Shown: positions 1 to 8,925, counted from the stretch's first letter. The stretch: DNA of 52,858 bases from JAFDZV01 sp966128725 (GCA_966128725.1 CBHYLN010000016.1:1-52858), one strand, 5' to 3'. Numbers and translations are program-made. The notes: generated by a model not told the origin, from the letters alone.

Positions 1-281
1 GACGGCGGCGGTGGCTGTCGTGGTCCATCTCCTCGTGCCCGGCCTGCCCTGGGCGGCCCGCCCGTGGCCCTGGGGTGGCGGGGTGGGGTCCGCCGCTTGT
101 CGCTCACGCTCCGGCACGGCCGCCTCGGCAACTTCCCCCAACCCTCTCTTGGCAGGAGGGGGAGAAGAATCTCCGTGGTGCCGCCAAGTATATAGTTGCT
201 TTTTTGGGGGATGCCCTGGGCGTTGTGCCGGCGCAGTCGGTGCCAGGCCGTGCCGGGCCAATTGTGCGGCCCGGCCCGCCG
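1..281. other. Left-edge region without a supportable gene
   Basis: No reading frame here has convincing protein composition; the open frames are Gly/Pro/Arg-rich products of high GC. A G-rich run lies at 72-88. An inverted repeat near 252-275 lies just past the stop of the minus-strand protease gene. A gene running off the left edge cannot be excluded. Confidence 0.4.
252..275 (-). terminator. Possible hairpin terminator of the CPBP protease gene
   Basis: GCCGGGCC at 252-259 pairs perfectly with GGCCCGGC at 268-275 around an 8-nt loop, 7 nt beyond the minus-strand stop codon at 282. There is no T-run, so it may be a Rho-assisted or 3'-end-stabilising hairpin rather than a classical intrinsic terminator. 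Confidence 0.35.
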
Positions 282-1094
282 TTATCCGCCGTGCATCAGC
301 GTGACAATCACATCGTACAGCGCATGTGTCATCGCCGCGATCCCAAACCCGCGCCACAGAAACAACACATTCAGGGCGGCGCCCATCAGGAAACGGAACA
401 CAAAGCTCTGGAGGGTGAACACATCGCCAAGCGCGCCGATGTAGTGCACGGCGCTGAACACCAGCGCGCCAATGACGGCCGCCACCAGATAACGCTGATT
501 CTGCTTAACGGCGTCGAACAGCCGAAGCGCCCACACCAACGCCGAAACCAGCAGCAGACGGAACACGAGCTCCTCGTACACACCGGCGCCCAGCGAAAGC
601 ACCAGGCCCTGCGCCAGGCTTGGTTTGCCGGTGACCTCCTGAAGCATCGGGGGCCATTGCAGGCTGAACAGATGGGAGACGAAGGTGGCCACCACCATGC
701 CGATCACCACACCGTACACCAGGCTTTCGCCGAACATGTAGGCGAAATATCGGGGACGGATGTGGGCATTGCGGCGGCGTTGGTACAGCACAACACCCGC
801 GCCCACCACCACCAGCAGGATGCTGGGCACCAGCGTTCCCTCGATCCCAACCAGCGCCAGCAGGCGCTTGATGTAGATATCCGAGCTGACCCGGATTTCC
901 GTGGCAGCGCCGCTGTTGACCAGCACGACGCCAAGCTCGTACAACACCACCAGCGGCAGCACGAACAGGTAGCTGTACGCGAACGTAGTGCTGAGTTTGA
1001 AGTAGTCGTTGTCGGGCGAGAACAGGGTCGCCAGCCGACCCCGGGCAACAGGTCCCGACGGCGCGGGCGAAGCGGAGGATGGAGATTGCATCAT
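282..1094 (-). CDS. CPBP family intramembrane metalloprotease
   Basis: A 270-aa multi-pass membrane protein of the CPBP/Abi (CAAX prenyl protease 2-like) family. The family motifs are in order: the glutamate pair E174-E175 with R179 in GVYEELVFR, H217 in FSAVHYIG, and H257 with D261 in THALYDV. In characterised relatives these residues form the metal/catalytic centre inside the membrane. Hydrophobic segments lie at about 38-60, 88-104, 122-143, 165-190, 203-220 and 232-262. About 30 N-terminal residues are Ser/Pro/Ala-rich and probably cytosolic. The gene is monocistronic and divergent from the beta-barrel-like gene at 1328. Bacterial family members act in peptide maturation, bacteriocin immunity or protein anchoring; the substrate cannot be told from the sequence. 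Confidence 0.88.
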   Translation of the reverse strand: MMQSPSSASPAPSGPVARGRLATLFSPDNDYFKLSTTFAYSYLFVLPLVVLYELGVVLVNSGAATEIRVSSDIYIKRLLALVGIEGTLVPSILLVVVGAGVVLYQRRRNAHIRPRYFAYMFGESLVYGVVIGMVVATFVSHLFSLQWPPMLQEVTGKPSLAQGLVLSLGAGVYEELVFRLLLVSALVWALRLFDAVKQNQRYLVAAVIGALVFSAVHYIGALGDVFTLQSFVFRFLMGAALNVLFLWRGFGIAAMTHALYDVIVTLMHGG

Positions 1095-1237
1095 AGGTAT
1101 TGGATTGTTGGCAATGTACGAATCGCCGGCATGTCTGGCTCGCCGATGTGGGTGTGTCGTTACGGGTTGGCCGCGGCTGGTTTGCCTGATGGTTGCCGGT
1201 CGGTTGCCGGCAGGTCGTAACTTCGTGCCGCCCGACG

Positions 1238-1247
1238 GTTATATTAG
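1238..1247 (+). promoter_or_regulatory. Candidate -7 box for the secreted beta-barrel-like gene
   Basis: TATATTAG at 1240-1247 is identical to the -7 box proposed for rpsL and differs from Bacteroidota TAnnTTTG at one position. No good TTG stands 19-21 bp upstream, so the -33 element is weak. Transcription would start near 1254, about 75 nt before the chosen ATG. Confidence 0.45.
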
Positions 1248-1327
1248 GCGGTTCTCTCCCCAGCAGGGCCATCGTACGGCAAATGGTGCCGTTGGTTGCC
1301 GAATCTGATCCGTTCGCCGAACTCGAC

Positions 1328-2698
1328 ATGGTAGTACCAGGCAGACATCGATCGACGTGTGGAATCGTGATGGCGGCACTTCTGTGCCATGTGCTTCCGT
1401 TGTTGCTGCACGCGCAGGAGGGGCGCAGTTCCGTGTATCCATCGGAACTGTATCCGGGCGAGAATGTCATCACCATCAAGAACAGCGGTGGTATCGACAA
1501 GATCCGCGTGCGATCCACGGCGAAAAGCATGGCCACGATCCCGCCGATAAGCGGCTGCCCAACCAGCGTTAACATCCACGTACGCGTGGACGATGCCACC
1601 ACCAACGAGGAGATCGATCTTACGGTATACGATTGCGGCGGCGCGTTCGCGACAATCAAGCTTGCCACGCAGAACTGGAAGATCCGCCGCGAGTACACCG
1701 GCCGGGTGATGGTGGGGCGCGATACCTGTGTGCAGTGCGAGATCGTCACCAGCGAAATGCGCCTGGTGGATTCCATCGTGATCGGCAACCCCCGGTTCCG
1801 TGTGATCATGCCGCCGGGCGGCCCCCAGTGGGAGGCGGAGGACAGCAGCTTCAAGTACATGGTGTGCTACAAACCCGATACGGCTGAAACCGTGGAGGAG
1901 ATGATCCGCATCTACCTGCATCGCAAGCAACCCAACGCCGGCCTTACGCAGTACGTGATCGATAAGCCGATCCGCGGTGCCTCGGTTATGCCGCCGCCCG
2001 AGCCGATCGTGCGGCGTGATCCCGGCGACACCTTGCCGGAGCTTACCGACCCCACAACGTTTCGCAATCTGCTTATGCCCACCGCCGAACCGCTGGAGCG
2101 GGGGCGGCTGTATGCCGGCAACTACGATGTCGCCGGATGGGTGGCGGGGTTTGGCGTTACCAACCGGCTTACCGCGACGCTGGGCAGTGTGACCGTTCCG
2201 GACTTCATCAGCAAACTTCTGGTGGTGACCGTGGGCGCGAAGTACGAGGTGTTCGATAACGGGCCGGTGAAGATCGCGCTGGGCGGGCAGCTTGGATACT
2301 CGTCGTCCACCGAATCCGATATCACGGTGGCCGCGCCGTTCGCGGTGTTCAGCTACGGCGATCGGGCACGGCGATTGTCCATTGGGGCCGGTTATAGTTG
2401 GAAGCACCACCAGACCGACAAGGAGAGCTTCGACAAAAACGCCTATGTGGTGGCCGTCGGCGGCGATATCACGATATCGCGGGGCATGAAGCTGGTGGGC
2501 GAAGCGTATGTGATCGAATCCTCCGGGATGGTGCCGGTGGCGATGACCGTACGATGGTTCGGCACCGATTTCGCGGTGGATGCCGGCCTGGGCGTCGGCC
2601 TGGGCGGCGATTCGTCGGTAACGGGCACTGGTTCGCTGAGCGGCGAGGCCCGTCATCTGCGCATCGCGCCCATTGTGGCGCTGATCTGGAAGTGGTAA
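1328..2698 (+). CDS. Secreted protein with probable C-terminal outer-membrane beta-barrel
   Basis: A 456-aa protein of unknown function. I chose the ATG at 1328 because it gives a signal peptide directly: a basic start, a hydrophobic core at residues 12-28, and cleavage after HAQ. ATGs at 1283 and 1370 are alternatives. The first half (about 30-220) is beta-rich and holds paired cysteines, including a CVQC motif. A Pro-rich stretch (about 220-250) follows. The rest (about 260-456) alternates polar and hydrophobic residues with many Gly and aromatics and ends in IWKW, as expected for a small outer-membrane barrel whose last strand ends in an aromatic. The barrel call rests on composition only. 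Confidence 0.6.
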   Translation: MVVPGRHRSTCGIVMAALLCHVLPLLLHAQEGRSSVYPSELYPGENVITIKNSGGIDKIRVRSTAKSMATIPPISGCPTSVNIHVRVDDATTNEEIDLTVYDCGGAFATIKLATQNWKIRREYTGRVMVGRDTCVQCEIVTSEMRLVDSIVIGNPRFRVIMPPGGPQWEAEDSSFKYMVCYKPDTAETVEEMIRIYLHRKQPNAGLTQYVIDKPIRGASVMPPPEPIVRRDPGDTLPELTDPTTFRNLLMPTAEPLERGRLYAGNYDVAGWVAGFGVTNRLTATLGSVTVPDFISKLLVVTVGAKYEVFDNGPVKIALGGQLGYSSSTESDITVAAPFAVFSYGDRARRLSIGAGYSWKHHQTDKESFDKNAYVVAVGGDITISRGMKLVGEAYVIESSGMVPVAMTVRWFGTDFAVDAGLGVGLGGDSSVTGTGSLSGEARHLRIAPIVALIWKW

Positions 2699-2700
2699 CC

Positions 2701-2749
2701 GTGCGGCCCTGTCCGATACCACAATGCCGGTTGTAGCATCGGGCCGCAC
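2701..2749 (+). terminator. Possible hairpin terminator overlapping the next promoter
   Basis: GTGCGGCCC at 2701-2709 is perfectly complementary to GGGCCGCAC at 2741-2749, directly after the stop at 2698. The 31-nt loop contains the TTG at 2731 proposed as the -33 box of the next gene. The loop is long and no T-run follows, so termination is uncertain. Confidence 0.35.
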
Positions 2750-2761
2750 GCGGTAAGTTTG
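2731..2761 (+). promoter_or_regulatory. Bacteroidota-type promoter of the membrane/TIG-like gene
   Basis: TTG at 2731-2733, 20 bp, then TAAGTTTG at 2754-2761: an exact match to the TTG / TAnnTTTG consensus. Transcription would start near 2768, giving a leader of about 100 nt before the ATG at 2872. Confidence 0.72.
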
Positions 2762-2871
2762 TCCGTGGGCGACGATCGCCGTACACCATGGCACTGCAAT
2801 TCCCCGTTTGAGACGCCGGTTACCGCCGGCGCATCGCATCGATCAACCAGAAGATCAGAGCGGGAGGCTCG

Positions 2872-4407
2872 ATGACAACCACTACGCTATCGTTTACACC
2901 GATTCGGCATGCCCTGTTGCGATGTGATGCTGCCCTGTTGGCCGCCATCGTACTGTTCGGGCTGATGATCCCATGCGCGTTGCTGCGCGCGCAGAACGAC
3001 TCGGTCCGTGCGGCCGACAGCACGCAACGCGATACCTCCGCCTCGACCTCAACATCGGGGCAGGCCGCGCCCACCGCGCAGGGCGCAACGGTGGCCCAAC
3101 CCGTGGCCGCGGCGTCCGATACCGACGCTCCGCAACTGGTATCCGTGCGCGCAACGGCCGATCCCGTTCGTGGCGTGGTTGCCGGTGGAACGTTGCGCCT
3201 TGCGATCTCGCAGCGGATGCTGGCCGATACACCATTTGTGCGGCTGCGCAGTTCCGACGATCCCACCTGGCCGCCGTTGCGGCTGCGGGTGGACGGGATT
3301 TCCGACAGCGCCATCGTTGTTGCCGTGCCGGACAGCGTTCCGCGCGGCCGGTATGTTGTGGACGTGATGACCACCGTTGGCGGCAAGAGCATCCCTGTAC
3401 CGGTTTCGCAACCGGTCCGTGTTGGAAGCCTTTCGATGCTGGTTTTTATCGCGTTGGTGCCCCTGGCGATTGTGGCGCTGCTTGTGTGGTTCCTGGTTCG
3501 CACGTACAAACCCGCACCGGGCCAGCCTGCGCGCAATTGGATTCAATTGCTTCTTCTGGATCCACGCACCAATTCGTACAGCCTGTCGCGCGCTCAGTTC
3601 ATCTACTGGACCGTTGTGCTGGTATTCTCGTACGGATTTCTCTTTCTGGCGCAGGGCATGCTCGAGCGGATCTGGATGTTCCCCTCGCTTGCCGGATTTG
3701 GCTGGACGTTCCTGATCAGCCTTGGCACACTGCTTGGCGCCGAGGCAACAGTGAAGGCGAAGGGCTCGAAGGGATCCGGCTCGGTTGAGCCGCGTGTGGC
3801 CGATCTGGTGCTGCACGGCGGTGTGATCGCGCTGGAACGGGTTCAGCAGGTGTTGTGGACGCTGGTGGGCTCCTCGATGTTCGTGTGGATGCTGGTGAAG
3901 AACTACGCGATCTCAACCGCCATACCGGATATCCCGGAGGAGCTTCTGTACCTGATGGGGCTGAGTTCCGCCGGATACATCACCGGCAAGATGATCCGCA
4001 ACCCGGGGCCAGTGATCCAGTCGGCGGTTACCGATGCCAGCGGCCATCTTTCGATCGACGGCAGCAACCTGGCGCCCGGCGCGCAGCTCTTTGTTGACGG
4101 AGCGCCGATCGGCAGCGCGCAGGTGGCAACGCCCGACCCCGACAAGCCAACCGAAATGGCAACGCGGCTTGGCACACGCATGCCGAACGCGATGCGCAAC
4201 GCCAAGCGAGTGATGGTGATGAATCCCGATGGGCAACGTTCGGAGTTCATGCTTACCAATGCGCCAGCATCCGCTGCGCCAACGCCGGTGCCACCGGCAG
4301 CAAACGCGGCTTCGGGCGCCTCGGTAGCGGCCGGAACGGATAATGCCGGCGGGCAGGGCAATCCGGCCGGTGCGGATGCCGTCAATCCGCCCACTGCCGG
4401 GGGGTAA
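2872..4407 (+). CDS. Multi-pass membrane protein with TIG/IPT-like C-terminal segment
   Basis: A 511-aa protein whose function I do not recognise. It begins with a signal peptide or signal anchor (about 18-41). An extracytoplasmic Ser/Thr/Ala-rich linker and a beta-rich region (about 85-180) follow. There are about five further hydrophobic segments: 185-208, 242-264, 270-291, 324-345 and 355-374. After the last one, residues 385-465 look like an Ig-like TIG/IPT fold (DASGHLSIDGSNLAPGAQL, then VMVMNPDGQRSEF). The final 40 residues are a low-complexity Ala/Pro/Gly tail. The gene has its own promoter and converges on the CHASE2 sensor gene. A role in envelope sensing or assembly is only a guess. 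Confidence 0.6.
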   Translation: MTTTTLSFTPIRHALLRCDAALLAAIVLFGLMIPCALLRAQNDSVRAADSTQRDTSASTSTSGQAAPTAQGATVAQPVAAASDTDAPQLVSVRATADPVRGVVAGGTLRLAISQRMLADTPFVRLRSSDDPTWPPLRLRVDGISDSAIVVAVPDSVPRGRYVVDVMTTVGGKSIPVPVSQPVRVGSLSMLVFIALVPLAIVALLVWFLVRTYKPAPGQPARNWIQLLLLDPRTNSYSLSRAQFIYWTVVLVFSYGFLFLAQGMLERIWMFPSLAGFGWTFLISLGTLLGAEATVKAKGSKGSGSVEPRVADLVLHGGVIALERVQQVLWTLVGSSMFVWMLVKNYAISTAIPDIPEELLYLMGLSSAGYITGKMIRNPGPVIQSAVTDASGHLSIDGSNLAPGAQLFVDGAPIGSAQVATPDPDKPTEMATRLGTRMPNAMRNAKRVMVMNPDGQRSEFMLTNAPASAAPTPVPPAANAASGASVAAGTDNAGGQGNPAGADAVNPPTAGG

Positions 4408-4440
4408 CGCCAAGGTGGAGCGGGCAGTATCAACGCAACG

Positions 4441-4472
4441 CGCGACCCGGCCGGTGTTCTGGTCGGGTCGCG
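4441..4472. terminator. Shared hairpin between convergent genes
   Basis: CGCGACCCG at 4441-4449 and CGGGTCGCG at 4464-4472 form a perfect 9-bp stem in the 177-nt gap between two convergent genes. Its symmetry would let it act on both strands. There is no T-run on either side. Confidence 0.5.
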
Positions 4473-4584
4473 CTGTGTTGGGGCAGGGGTTTGGCCGATC
4501 GGCGAGCCATGCGTGGAGTGTTCGAGCGCGCGGCATCGCGCCCGCGGGGTTTGAGCAGGCTGTGGGCAGCCCGGGTGATGTTCG

Positions 4585-6678
4585 TCAGTTGTCCGTGGCG
4601 GGATCGGCAGCGGCCGGAAGGATCGAACTCGCGGCCTGCTCGCGGAACAGCGAAAGCCCCGGGTGCTCAACGGGCTGGCAGCGGATGGTTTGCCCGGCAA
4701 AGACAAGGTCGAAGAAGTCGTCGGTGCTGTTGGCGTCTTCCTGCACGCACACATACACGAAGTGCTCGTTGGTCCCGTGCTGCGCGCACCGGCATGTAAA
4801 CGCGAAGGGGGCTAGGTCCTGGCCCGGTGCAAGCAGGTCGGCCACCGAGCCATCCGGCCGGCGCAACAGCCCCGCCATCGCCGCCGCGTAGCGCTCCAGA
4901 GCCGCGTACAGGGCATCGAATCGTTCGCCGTCATCACCGCCGCCCGCCGCAAGCGTTTTCAACGCCAGGTCAGCATAGCTGGTTGTGCTCTGGGCCGCGT
5001 CGTCGGCATTGCGGGTAAGGTGGCGCTCGTCGGCCGGCTCCTCGCTGCTCTGGCGCCGGATCTCGTTCAGCGCGATGTACATCGATCGCGACAGCCGCAG
5101 CGTTCGGGCCAGCAGCGGATCGTTCGCCATCAGCGCCACGGCCCGTGCGGCGGTGCGTGCCGTGGTGGATATCGCATCCGGGGCGGCCAGCAGCAACTCG
5201 GCATCGGCGCCCATATTGGTGATGGTCGGCGCGTTCAGGTGTGCGGGCTGGAACCGAGGGCATCGGCCCGTGGCGGCTTCGGCGAACAGCACGGCCGTTA
5301 CCAGGTGGAATTGTGTTTGCAGGAAATGGATGGCCAGTTCCATCCGTTCGTCGATACCCCAGGCGCGCAGGATTGCCTGCATGCCGGCCTGGATGGAGGG
5401 TGGAAGCGGCCGGCGCAACCGGGCGCGGCGGCGCAGGTCCATGATCATGTCGATCGCCTTGTTCAGCCCCTCAAGCGTGGGCACCGCCAGCAGCATGGCG
5501 CCGATCGGCATGAAGATCGAAAGCTTGTACGGCGTGTAGCGGAACGTCAGCACCGGTATCAGGGCCGCAACCACCATCATGGAAATGAATCCGGCGTAGG
5601 TATACACCGTGCGCAGCGTTGGGCTCTTCAAGCGTTTCAGGCGCTCGCGCCCGGCCAGCACCAGGCACACCACCGCCGCTGCCCATATCACATTTGCCCA
5701 CGTTGGTATCTGCTCCAGCACACGCCGTTGCAGAATCGTGTTGACGATGTTTGCGTGGATGGCTACACCGTGCATGTCGGGCAGGGTGTTCTTCTCCGGC
5801 TTGAACGGCGTGTAGAATCGATCCACCACGCTGGTTACCTGTCCGCCGCGAAGGTCGCCGTAGCCCACCAGCACGGCCTTGCCGGCAAATTGCTCGCGCA
5901 GGGCTGCGGTAGCGGCCGAGTCGCCCGAGGAAACAACCCTGAACACCTCGGCCAGCGGCATCACCGGGAATATCTGGTCGCCAGCGGCCCCGTTGCGCTG
6001 GGTTTCGCCGATGCCTGCCGCATAATCGATGATGAACTCCTCGTTGCCGAACGATCGCAGATATGCCGTTGCCGAGGAGTCAACCGCGTGCGCAACCTTC
6101 ACATCGTACGATTCAAACGTTGGGCCACCATCGGCGCCCCACAGCGGCCGGTACCTGCGTATGGTGTTGTCGGCATCGGTGACGATGTTGATGCAACCAA
6201 GCTGCGCGGCCGGGATGTTCAGCGAACGCGGTGGAATCCGGAAGCGGTTCAGCGAGTCCTCAAAGAAGATGCCCAGCAGGAGATTGGGGTGGTCGGCAAC
6301 CAGCGCCGAAAGCATCGCGTCTCCTTCCGGGGCTTCCTGCCGCGCCGTCTCCACAAGGAAGTCCACGGCCACGATGCGCGGCTTCAGCTCGAACAGCGAC
6401 GCCAACTGCATTGCAAGCTGGGCGCGGTCCACCATGTCGAACGTGTCGAGCATGGTGGCATCGTAGGTCAGGATACGGATGTTGGTGTCGATCGGCAGCT
6501 CGCCACGGGTTTGCAGAACCAGATCGGCGAAGTTGTCGTCGTTGATGCCGGCCTTCAGCAGGTCGATCTTGGGAAGCTCGTCCAACGAAATCGTAAGCAC
6601 GGCGGCCAGCACCGCCGCGATCATCATGCGGCGCGCTGTGCGCGAGAACATCCGTTGCAGCATGCGATGGGCCGCCAT
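4585..6678 (-). CDS. CHASE2-domain sensor with uncharacterised cytoplasmic domain
   Basis: A 697-aa membrane protein. One transmembrane segment (about 18-31) is followed by an extracytoplasmic CHASE2 domain (about 45-325) with typical features: a LPIDTNIRILTYD start, RIVAVDF, INIVTDADNTIRRYRPL and GKAVLVGY. Three clustered transmembrane helices follow (325-343, 358-379, 384-403). CHASE2 senses unknown extracellular signals and is normally fused to cyclase, kinase or GGDEF modules. Here the roughly 290 cytoplasmic residues show no kinase, cyclase, GGDEF or HD signature; they are helical, Ala-rich and end in a Cys/His-containing segment (CRCAQH). The gene starts 22 nt after ribD and is probably the last of a three-gene operon. 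Confidence 0.82.
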   Translation of the reverse strand: MAAHRMLQRMFSRTARRMMIAAVLAAVLTISLDELPKIDLLKAGINDDNFADLVLQTRGELPIDTNIRILTYDATMLDTFDMVDRAQLAMQLASLFELKPRIVAVDFLVETARQEAPEGDAMLSALVADHPNLLLGIFFEDSLNRFRIPPRSLNIPAAQLGCINIVTDADNTIRRYRPLWGADGGPTFESYDVKVAHAVDSSATAYLRSFGNEEFIIDYAAGIGETQRNGAAGDQIFPVMPLAEVFRVVSSGDSAATAALREQFAGKAVLVGYGDLRGGQVTSVVDRFYTPFKPEKNTLPDMHGVAIHANIVNTILQRRVLEQIPTWANVIWAAAVVCLVLAGRERLKRLKSPTLRTVYTYAGFISMMVVAALIPVLTFRYTPYKLSIFMPIGAMLLAVPTLEGLNKAIDMIMDLRRRARLRRPLPPSIQAGMQAILRAWGIDERMELAIHFLQTQFHLVTAVLFAEAATGRCPRFQPAHLNAPTITNMGADAELLLAAPDAISTTARTAARAVALMANDPLLARTLRLSRSMYIALNEIRRQSSEEPADERHLTRNADDAAQSTTSYADLALKTLAAGGGDDGERFDALYAALERYAAAMAGLLRRPDGSVADLLAPGQDLAPFAFTCRCAQHGTNEHFVYVCVQEDANSTDDFFDLVFAGQTIRCQPVEHPGLSLFREQAASSILPAAADPATDN

Positions 6679-6700
6679 TCAGTATCCCGGCGTTTGATTG

Positions 6701-7840
6701 CTACGGCGTGTTCCAGTAGGCCACCACCATCAGGTCGTCGCCGATCCGTTCGGTTTGGTGGAATCGAAGCGTGAATGCCTCGTCCAGCCGTGCGACCTCG
6801 ATACCCGAGAATGCAGGCATGCCCCGGCCGAACAGCTTCGGTGCCACGAACAGCACAAGCTTCTGCGCGATGTTCTCCTTGATCAGCGTGCCGGCCAGTT
6901 CGGCGCCGCCTTCAACGATCAACGAGGCAACGCCCTGTTCGCCCAGCACACGCATTACCTCCGGCAGAATCAACCCGCGCGGGTTCACCGGGATGCCGAA
7001 CACCTTCACGCCGGCGTGGCGCAGTTCCTGCGCCCGCGACCCCTCGGCCATCACGTCGGCGGTGAACAGCAGTGTGCGTTCGCGGAAATCGTCGGTAAAG
7101 ATCCGCAGATCGTGCGGCAGCGTCAGTTGGCGATCAAGCGTAACGCGGCGCGGGTTGCGCCCCTCAACACCATAACGCAGCGTAAGCGAAGGGTTGTCCA
7201 GCAGGGCCGTGCGCGTGCCAACCATCACCGCGTCGGTAACGGCCCGCATCTCGTGTACTCTGCGGCGCGAGGCCTCGCTGGTGATCCACCGCGATTCGCC
7301 GGTTGGCAATGCAGTGTATCCGTCCAGCGTCTGCGCCATCTTGATCGTCACGAACGGCGTGCCCGTGGTGATGTAGTGTATGTAGGCCTCGTTCAGCAGC
7401 TTGGCCTCGCGTTCCATCATGCCAACCACAACCTCGATGCCGGCCTCGCGCATACGGCGGTTGCCCTGGCCGCTTACCAGCGGATTGGGGTCGCGCATCG
7501 CCACCACCACGCGCTTGATCTTCGTGGCTGCTACCGTGTCGGCACAGGGGGCGGTTTTGCCGTAATGGCTGCATGGTTCCAGCGTCACGTACATCGTGGC
7601 GCCTTCAAGGTCGGCGCCTTCGGCCGCGCGCAGGGCGTTTACCTCGGCATGCGGGCCGCCGAACTGCTCGTGCCATCCCTCGGCTATCACGCGGTGATCG
7701 CGATTAACGATTACCGCGCCAACCATCGGATTGGGGCTGGTTGACCCGGCGCCGCGCTCGGCAAGTACCAGCGCGCGCCGCATCATCATTTCGTCGAATG
7801 CCAACTGATCAAACTCTTCCACCGCGTGTTTATCTCCCAC
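6701..7840 (-). CDS. ribD: Bifunctional riboflavin deaminase/reductase RibD
   Basis: A 379-aa two-domain enzyme for the second and third steps of riboflavin synthesis: deamination of the pyrimidine from GTP, then reduction of its ribosyl chain. The N-terminal deaminase domain has the zinc motif HAE (H64, E66) and PCSHYGKTAPC (C90, C99), preceded by SPNPMVGAVIV. The reductase domain (about 160-379) has TLDGYTA and the VEGGAELAGTLI nucleotide-binding motif. I chose the GTG at 7840; it overlaps the TAA (7830-7832) of the upstream lipoprotein gene, which implies translational coupling. A second GTG at 7822 is possible. No other rib gene is nearby. Confidence 0.92.
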   Translation of the reverse strand: MGDKHAVEEFDQLAFDEMMMRRALVLAERGAGSTSPNPMVGAVIVNRDHRVIAEGWHEQFGGPHAEVNALRAAEGADLEGATMYVTLEPCSHYGKTAPCADTVAATKIKRVVVAMRDPNPLVSGQGNRRMREAGIEVVVGMMEREAKLLNEAYIHYITTGTPFVTIKMAQTLDGYTALPTGESRWITSEASRRRVHEMRAVTDAVMVGTRTALLDNPSLTLRYGVEGRNPRRVTLDRQLTLPHDLRIFTDDFRERTLLFTADVMAEGSRAQELRHAGVKVFGIPVNPRGLILPEVMRVLGEQGVASLIVEGGAELAGTLIKENIAQKLVLFVAPKLFGRGMPAFSGIEVARLDEAFTLRFHQTERIGDDLMVVAYWNTP

Positions 7841-8750
7841 TCCAGATGAATTCCTTGCGAACCACGTACGGGTTCGGCTTTGCAGGGATGATCCCAACGG
7901 CCGTGTACGTGCCCGGCGGCGCTGCCTTGCGCCGGGCATCGGTGCCGTTCCATGTGGCCACGTGATCAACAACCGCGCCAACGTCGGCGGGCTCAACGCG
8001 CCCCACCATCTGCGCGAACGCCTTCCCGGCCGATGATGACCACACAAGCGTACCAGAGGCATCGAGCACCTCGAATCGATACTGCTCGGCGCTGGGCAGG
8101 TACTCCTCGGCCGGCGCCGCCGATATGCGCTGCACGTGCAGCGTGAATGTGGCGCCTTCCTTCCGTACAGCCGGCGTAAGCGTGCAGCGCAGAACTTCGC
8201 GCGGGCGGAAGCTCTCGCGCATCGCCTGCACGTAGATCGTATCGCGCACGTACCCGATTGTGGTATACAGCGTCAGCACCGCGTATGTGCCGGGCGGCGG
8301 CTCGCGGTGTGGATGCCATTCAAGGCCGCCAAACGCCGCCAGCGACGACGTGCCGTCCTGCGAATTCGCCGTGCCGCTTACGTTGATCTCCTGGGTTGCA
8401 AGCGAGTCCGCCCGGCCGCCGGTGGGATCGAACAGTTCCGCCGTGAACGCTGTGATCCTGCGAATCGCCGCCAGGCTGGGGGCCCCATGCCCGCCGCCGG
8501 CGCCCACCGCGAACGTGAGTGAGAACCGTGCGCCGGGGATCTGCGATGAAGCAAACTGCGGGGCAAGGGCCTTCAACTCCGAATCAACCGTTTGCGGCGT
8601 TGCAAGTGCGGTATCCGCCAGCACAACGGTGCTGTCCGGCGCGTTCTGCCGTGCCTCGCGGGTACTGCTGCACGCAGCGCACACGGTGGCCGCGATACAC
8701 AGGGCCAACGGTGCCGATTTTGATAGTCGAGCGATCATCGATGCAATCAT
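7830..8750 (-). CDS. Lipoprotein with BsuPI-type proteinase-inhibitor domain
   Basis: A 306-aa predicted lipoprotein; an ATG at 8738 would give 302 aa. The lipobox VCAAC puts the lipidated cysteine at residue 27. The C-terminal part (about 195-303) matches the BsuPI (intracellular proteinase inhibitor) fold: YRFEVLDASGTLVWSSSAGK, FAQMV, then VATWNGTDARRKAAPPGTY. The middle region (about 70-185) repeats a similar beta pattern with another PPGTY, so a tandem domain is likely. BsuPI domains are Ig-like; inhibitor activity is known for the Bacillus protein and not assured here. It is the first gene of an operon with ribD and the CHASE2 gene. A good -7 box almost abuts the start codon. Confidence 0.75.
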   Translation of the reverse strand: MIASMIARLSKSAPLALCIAATVCAACSSTREARQNAPDSTVVLADTALATPQTVDSELKALAPQFASSQIPGARFSLTFAVGAGGGHGAPSLAAIRRITAFTAELFDPTGGRADSLATQEINVSGTANSQDGTSSLAAFGGLEWHPHREPPPGTYAVLTLYTTIGYVRDTIYVQAMRESFRPREVLRCTLTPAVRKEGATFTLHVQRISAAPAEEYLPSAEQYRFEVLDASGTLVWSSSAGKAFAQMVGRVEPADVGAVVDHVATWNGTDARRKAAPPGTYTAVGIIPAKPNPYVVRKEFIWSGR

Positions 8751-8757
8751 TGTGCGT

Positions 8758-8765
8758 CAAAGGTA
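8758..8765 (-). promoter_or_regulatory. -7 box of the lipoprotein-ribD-CHASE2 operon
   Basis: Read on the minus strand this is TACCTTTG, a perfect TAnnTTTG, ending only 7 nt before the ATG at 8750. The mRNA would be leaderless or nearly so, or would start translation at the ATG at 8738. I see no TTG at the proper distance upstream. Confidence 0.45.
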
Positions 8766-8925
8766 CAAAAGCGGGCCGAACCGCTGCCGCACAACCGGAT
8801 GCGCCGCGGTGTTGGCGTGCGGGTGCTGCCCGGCGATCACCGAGTGCGCGTCGCCGTGTTTCAGGAGTGCTTCGTACGCGGCGCCAAAAATGCATCGCGT
8901 GGCGCGGAAGCACGTGCCGAACCGC

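Noticed and set aside
72..88. G-rich run resembling a G-quadruplex
   Set aside because: Only three tracts of three or more G are present; a stable four-tract structure is not supported, and high GC makes it likely by chance.
75..1220. Plus-strand 381-codon frame opposite the CPBP protease
   Set aside because: His/Gln/Arg-rich antisense of a gene with all catalytic motifs of the CPBP family.
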